Assembly (NCBI GenBank): GCA_029932795.1 | Contig: JAOZPL010000070.1 | Location: 1 to 8,859, forward strand | Length of the DNA: 8,859 nt | Direction: 5' to 3' | Source of the DNA: Candidatus Zixiibacteriota bacterium | GTDB taxonomy: Bacteria; Zixibacteria; MSB-5A5; GN15; FEB-12 | Shown here: in pieces, positions 7,008 to 8,859 of the stretch | How the letters are laid out: each line of letters starts with the position of its first letter | Position numbering within the stretch: the stretch's first letter is position 1 | Position numbers and translations under genes: made by a program | The notes under the pieces: generated by a model | Database searches by the model: none | What the model saw: only the letters and a program-made list of their open reading frames with translations | What the model was told of the DNA's origin: nothing

Positions 7008-8859
7008 ATGGGAAACAGAAAAATAGGAATCCATGGCTACGATGCATCGCAGTTACAAGATTCAGTCATGGAAATGATAGGAGAGCAGAAGACAAAATTC
7101 ACTTACACTTTCAACAATCACTTTCATCCTTTCGTGGGTGAACTGATAGCGCAGCTAAACAGGAAGTCGATCGCCGGTTTGCTGGATGCCGATTTTCACG
7201 ACAGTCTAAAGAAAGACTTTTTCAAGGATTTTTACCGTCCCAACGAGGATGATGAGACGGTAGATATCAGGTACTTCCCTGAAAAGATAGATATCAGTGA
7301 GGACGGCGCCTATTCCATCTACAATTGGGAGTTGTTCTTCCATGTCCCGCTGACTATTGCCATCCACTTGAGCAAAAACCAGCGATTTGCCGAGGCCCAG
7401 AAGTGGTTCCACTACATCTTCGATCCCACGGCACCTAACGGGAAGTTCTGGCGTTTTCTGGCTTTCCGCGATAAAAATTTCAAACAAATTGATGAACTAC
7501 TCTATCTCATCAGCAAGCCCGACGACGAACTGAATGATGAGGAGCGGAGGCGGAAAGAGCTAATTTTGAGCGGCTATGAGCAGTTGCGTAAAAACCCTTT
7601 TCATCCTCACGTGGTCGCCCGCACACGCCCCCTGGCTTACGCCTTGAATGTGGTCATGAACTATTTGGACAACCTTATCGCCTGGGGGGATAGCCTTTTC
7701 CGCCAGGACACCATCGAATCCATCAACGAAGCCACGCAACTCTACGTACTGGCGGCCAATATCCTGGGACCCAGGCCAGAACGTATTCCTCCCCGAGGAA
7801 CGACCAAACCTATGACATTCGCGCAACTGAGAAAACGACAGGGTGAGCTTGGCGATGCTCTGGTGGAATTAGAGGGGCAATTCCCATTCGATTTGCAGTA
7901 CCCGGCCACGAAAGGGGTGGACACCGACCAGACGAAAAGCCTGTTCGGAATCGGCCGCACCCTCTATTTTTGCCTGCCTCGAAATGAGAAGCTCCTGAGC
8001 TACTGGGACACCGTTGCCGATCGGCTTTTCAAGATCCGCCACTGCATGAACATCGAAGGTGTGGTGCGCCAGCTTCCACTGTTCCAACCGCCTATCGATC
8101 CGGGGCTGCTGATCAAGGCGGCTGCGGCGGGGATCGACATCAGCAGCCTGGTCAGTGGCCTGAACCAGCCACTGATGCCGGTGCGTGCCACCCTGCTCAT
8201 CCAGAAAGCGCTGGAGCTTGCCGGCGAGGTGCGCAACATGGGCAACAGCCTGCTGTCCGCTCTGGAGAAACGGGATGCCGAAGCGCTGACACGCCTGCGA
8301 CAGGCCCATGAGATTACCATCCAGAAAATGGTACAGGATGTGCGCTACCTCCAGTGGAAGGAAGCCGAAGCATCCACTGAGGCGTTGATCAAAAGCAGGG
8401 AGAGCGCGTTAGAACGCTACCGATTTTACCAGCGACTTTTGGGAAAAAACGAAGATGAATTAAAGGATGTTGCCAGCTTCAGCCTGCAACGGCGAGAACT
8501 CACCGAGGAGAAATTCGACGAGGTGTATGCCGAGCTTGTGGAGCAGTATTCAAGGGACATTCAACGAGCTGAATACCCTGCTCTTGATGTGATCGATGAA
8601 GGAGGACTGTATTTGAACATCAACGAGGATACTGAACTGAATAAGCTTTTGCCAACCGCTCGTGACTATAAGTTGGCGGCGTTTGTGTTACGGCAGGTAG
8701 CGCCTGCAATGGCCCTCATTCCTGATTTTCCAATAGATATTCATTATTATAAAAGAGCTCCTGAGGTTATTTCTCTCTGGAAATCTTTTGAGGAGCAGGA
8801 ATACTCTATGCAAAAAAAAGTGGAATCTACTGCGCTCCAGCTCTGGAAAGGAAATCCTT
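7008..8859 (+). CDS. Tc toxin subunit A-like protein, translocation channel part (3' end outside window)
   Basis: This probably forms the pore-forming injection channel of the Tc toxin, the half of TcA that crosses the target membrane and docks the TcB/TcC cocoon. The frame is open from ATG 7008 to the last base, giving 617 codons and no stop. Seen in order: FNNHFHPFVGELIAQLNR (~34-51), matching the segment that follows the neuraminidase-like domain in single-chain TcA; YNWELFFH (105-112); WFHYIFDPT (133-141); RLFKIRHCMNIEG (339-351) followed by LPLFQPPIDP; then long heptad-like helices from about 395 (QKALELAGEV, ALEKRDAEAL, HE at 434-435), typical of the channel coiled coil. The C-terminal TcB-binding domain expected of the family is beyond the edge. 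There is no signal peptide, as is usual for TcA. The start is set by the strong ribosome binding site. Composition becomes AT-rich in the last ~270 bases. Homology is clear; the channel role is inferred from the family. Confidence 0.93.
   Translation, partial: MGNRKIGIHGYDASQLQDSVMEMIGEQKTKFTYTFNNHFHPFVGELIAQLNRKSIAGLLDADFHDSLKKDFFKDFYRPNEDDETVDIRYFPEKIDISEDGAYSIYNWELFFHVPLTIAIHLSKNQRFAEAQKWFHYIFDPTAPNGKFWRFLAFRDKNFKQIDELLYLISKPDDELNDEERRRKELILSGYEQLRKNPFHPHVVARTRPLAYALNVVMNYLDNLIAWGDSLFRQDTIESINEATQLYVLAANILGPRPERIPPRGTTKPMTFAQLRKRQGELGDALVELEGQFPFDLQYPATKGVDTDQTKSLFGIGRTLYFCLPRNEKLLSYWDTVADRLFKIRHCMNIEGVVRQLPLFQPPIDPGLLIKAAAAGIDISSLVSGLNQPLMPVRATLLIQKALELAGEVRNMGNSLLSALEKRDAEALTRLRQAHEITIQKMVQDVRYLQWKEAEASTEALIKSRESALERYRFYQRLLGKNEDELKDVASFSLQRRELTEEKFDEVYAELVEQYSRDIQRAEYPALDVIDEGGLYLNINEDTELNKLLPTARDYKLAAFVLRQVAPAMALIPDFPIDIHYYKRAPEVISLWKSFEEQEYSMQKKVESTALQLWKGNP

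Noticed and set aside
7206..8320. Minus-strand open frames across 7206-8320
   Set aside because: They are antisense to the second TcA gene, whose frame carries clear family motifs throughout (YNWELFFH, WFHYIFDPT, RLFKIRHCMNIEG).

Overview
The window holds almost nothing but two very large, co-oriented genes. Together they appear to encode one split TcA-type subunit of a Tc (toxin complex, insecticidal ABC toxin) machine. Gene 1 enters from the left edge already open and ends at 6966. Gene 2 starts at 7008 and runs off the right edge. The 41-bp gap between them carries a full AGGAGG ribosome binding site, so they look like adjacent cistrons of one operon.

Gene 1 (about 2,320 residues visible) carries, in order: the tail of a peptidoglycan-binding-like domain; a transthyretin/carboxypeptidase-regulatory-like beta domain; a long alpha-helical TcA shell with the SPAAYLVDLL and CENTNT..PYIDL signatures; a PA14-like beta domain; the ABC-toxin N-terminal region; and a neuraminidase-like beta domain. 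Gene 2 (617 codons visible) begins where the translocation-channel half of a single-chain TcA would begin. It carries the YNWELFFH, WFHYIFDPT and RLFKIRHCMNIEG signatures and the start of the long pore helices. Its remaining channel and the expected TcB-binding end lie outside the window. By analogy with known Tc toxins, gene 1 would form the shell and receptor-binding part and gene 2 the central injection channel. A TcB/TcC cocoon, if present, is not in this window.

The organism cannot be named from this sequence. It is a bacterium with moderately GC-rich coding DNA (sampled stretches about 60%), strong Shine-Dalgarno use and densely packed genes. Several stretches inside the genes fall to about 37% GC (around 1321-1500, 6361-6600 and the end of gene 2), which suggests mosaic or fast-changing segments. 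No RNA genes, CRISPR arrays, insertion sequences or convincing terminators were seen.

The most interesting point is where the TcA chain is divided. As I recall, the split TcA proteins of Photorhabdus and Yersinia break roughly mid-chain within the shell. Here the break appears to fall after the neuraminidase-like domain, at or close to the shell-to-channel junction, where the linker of single-chain TcA toxins sits.
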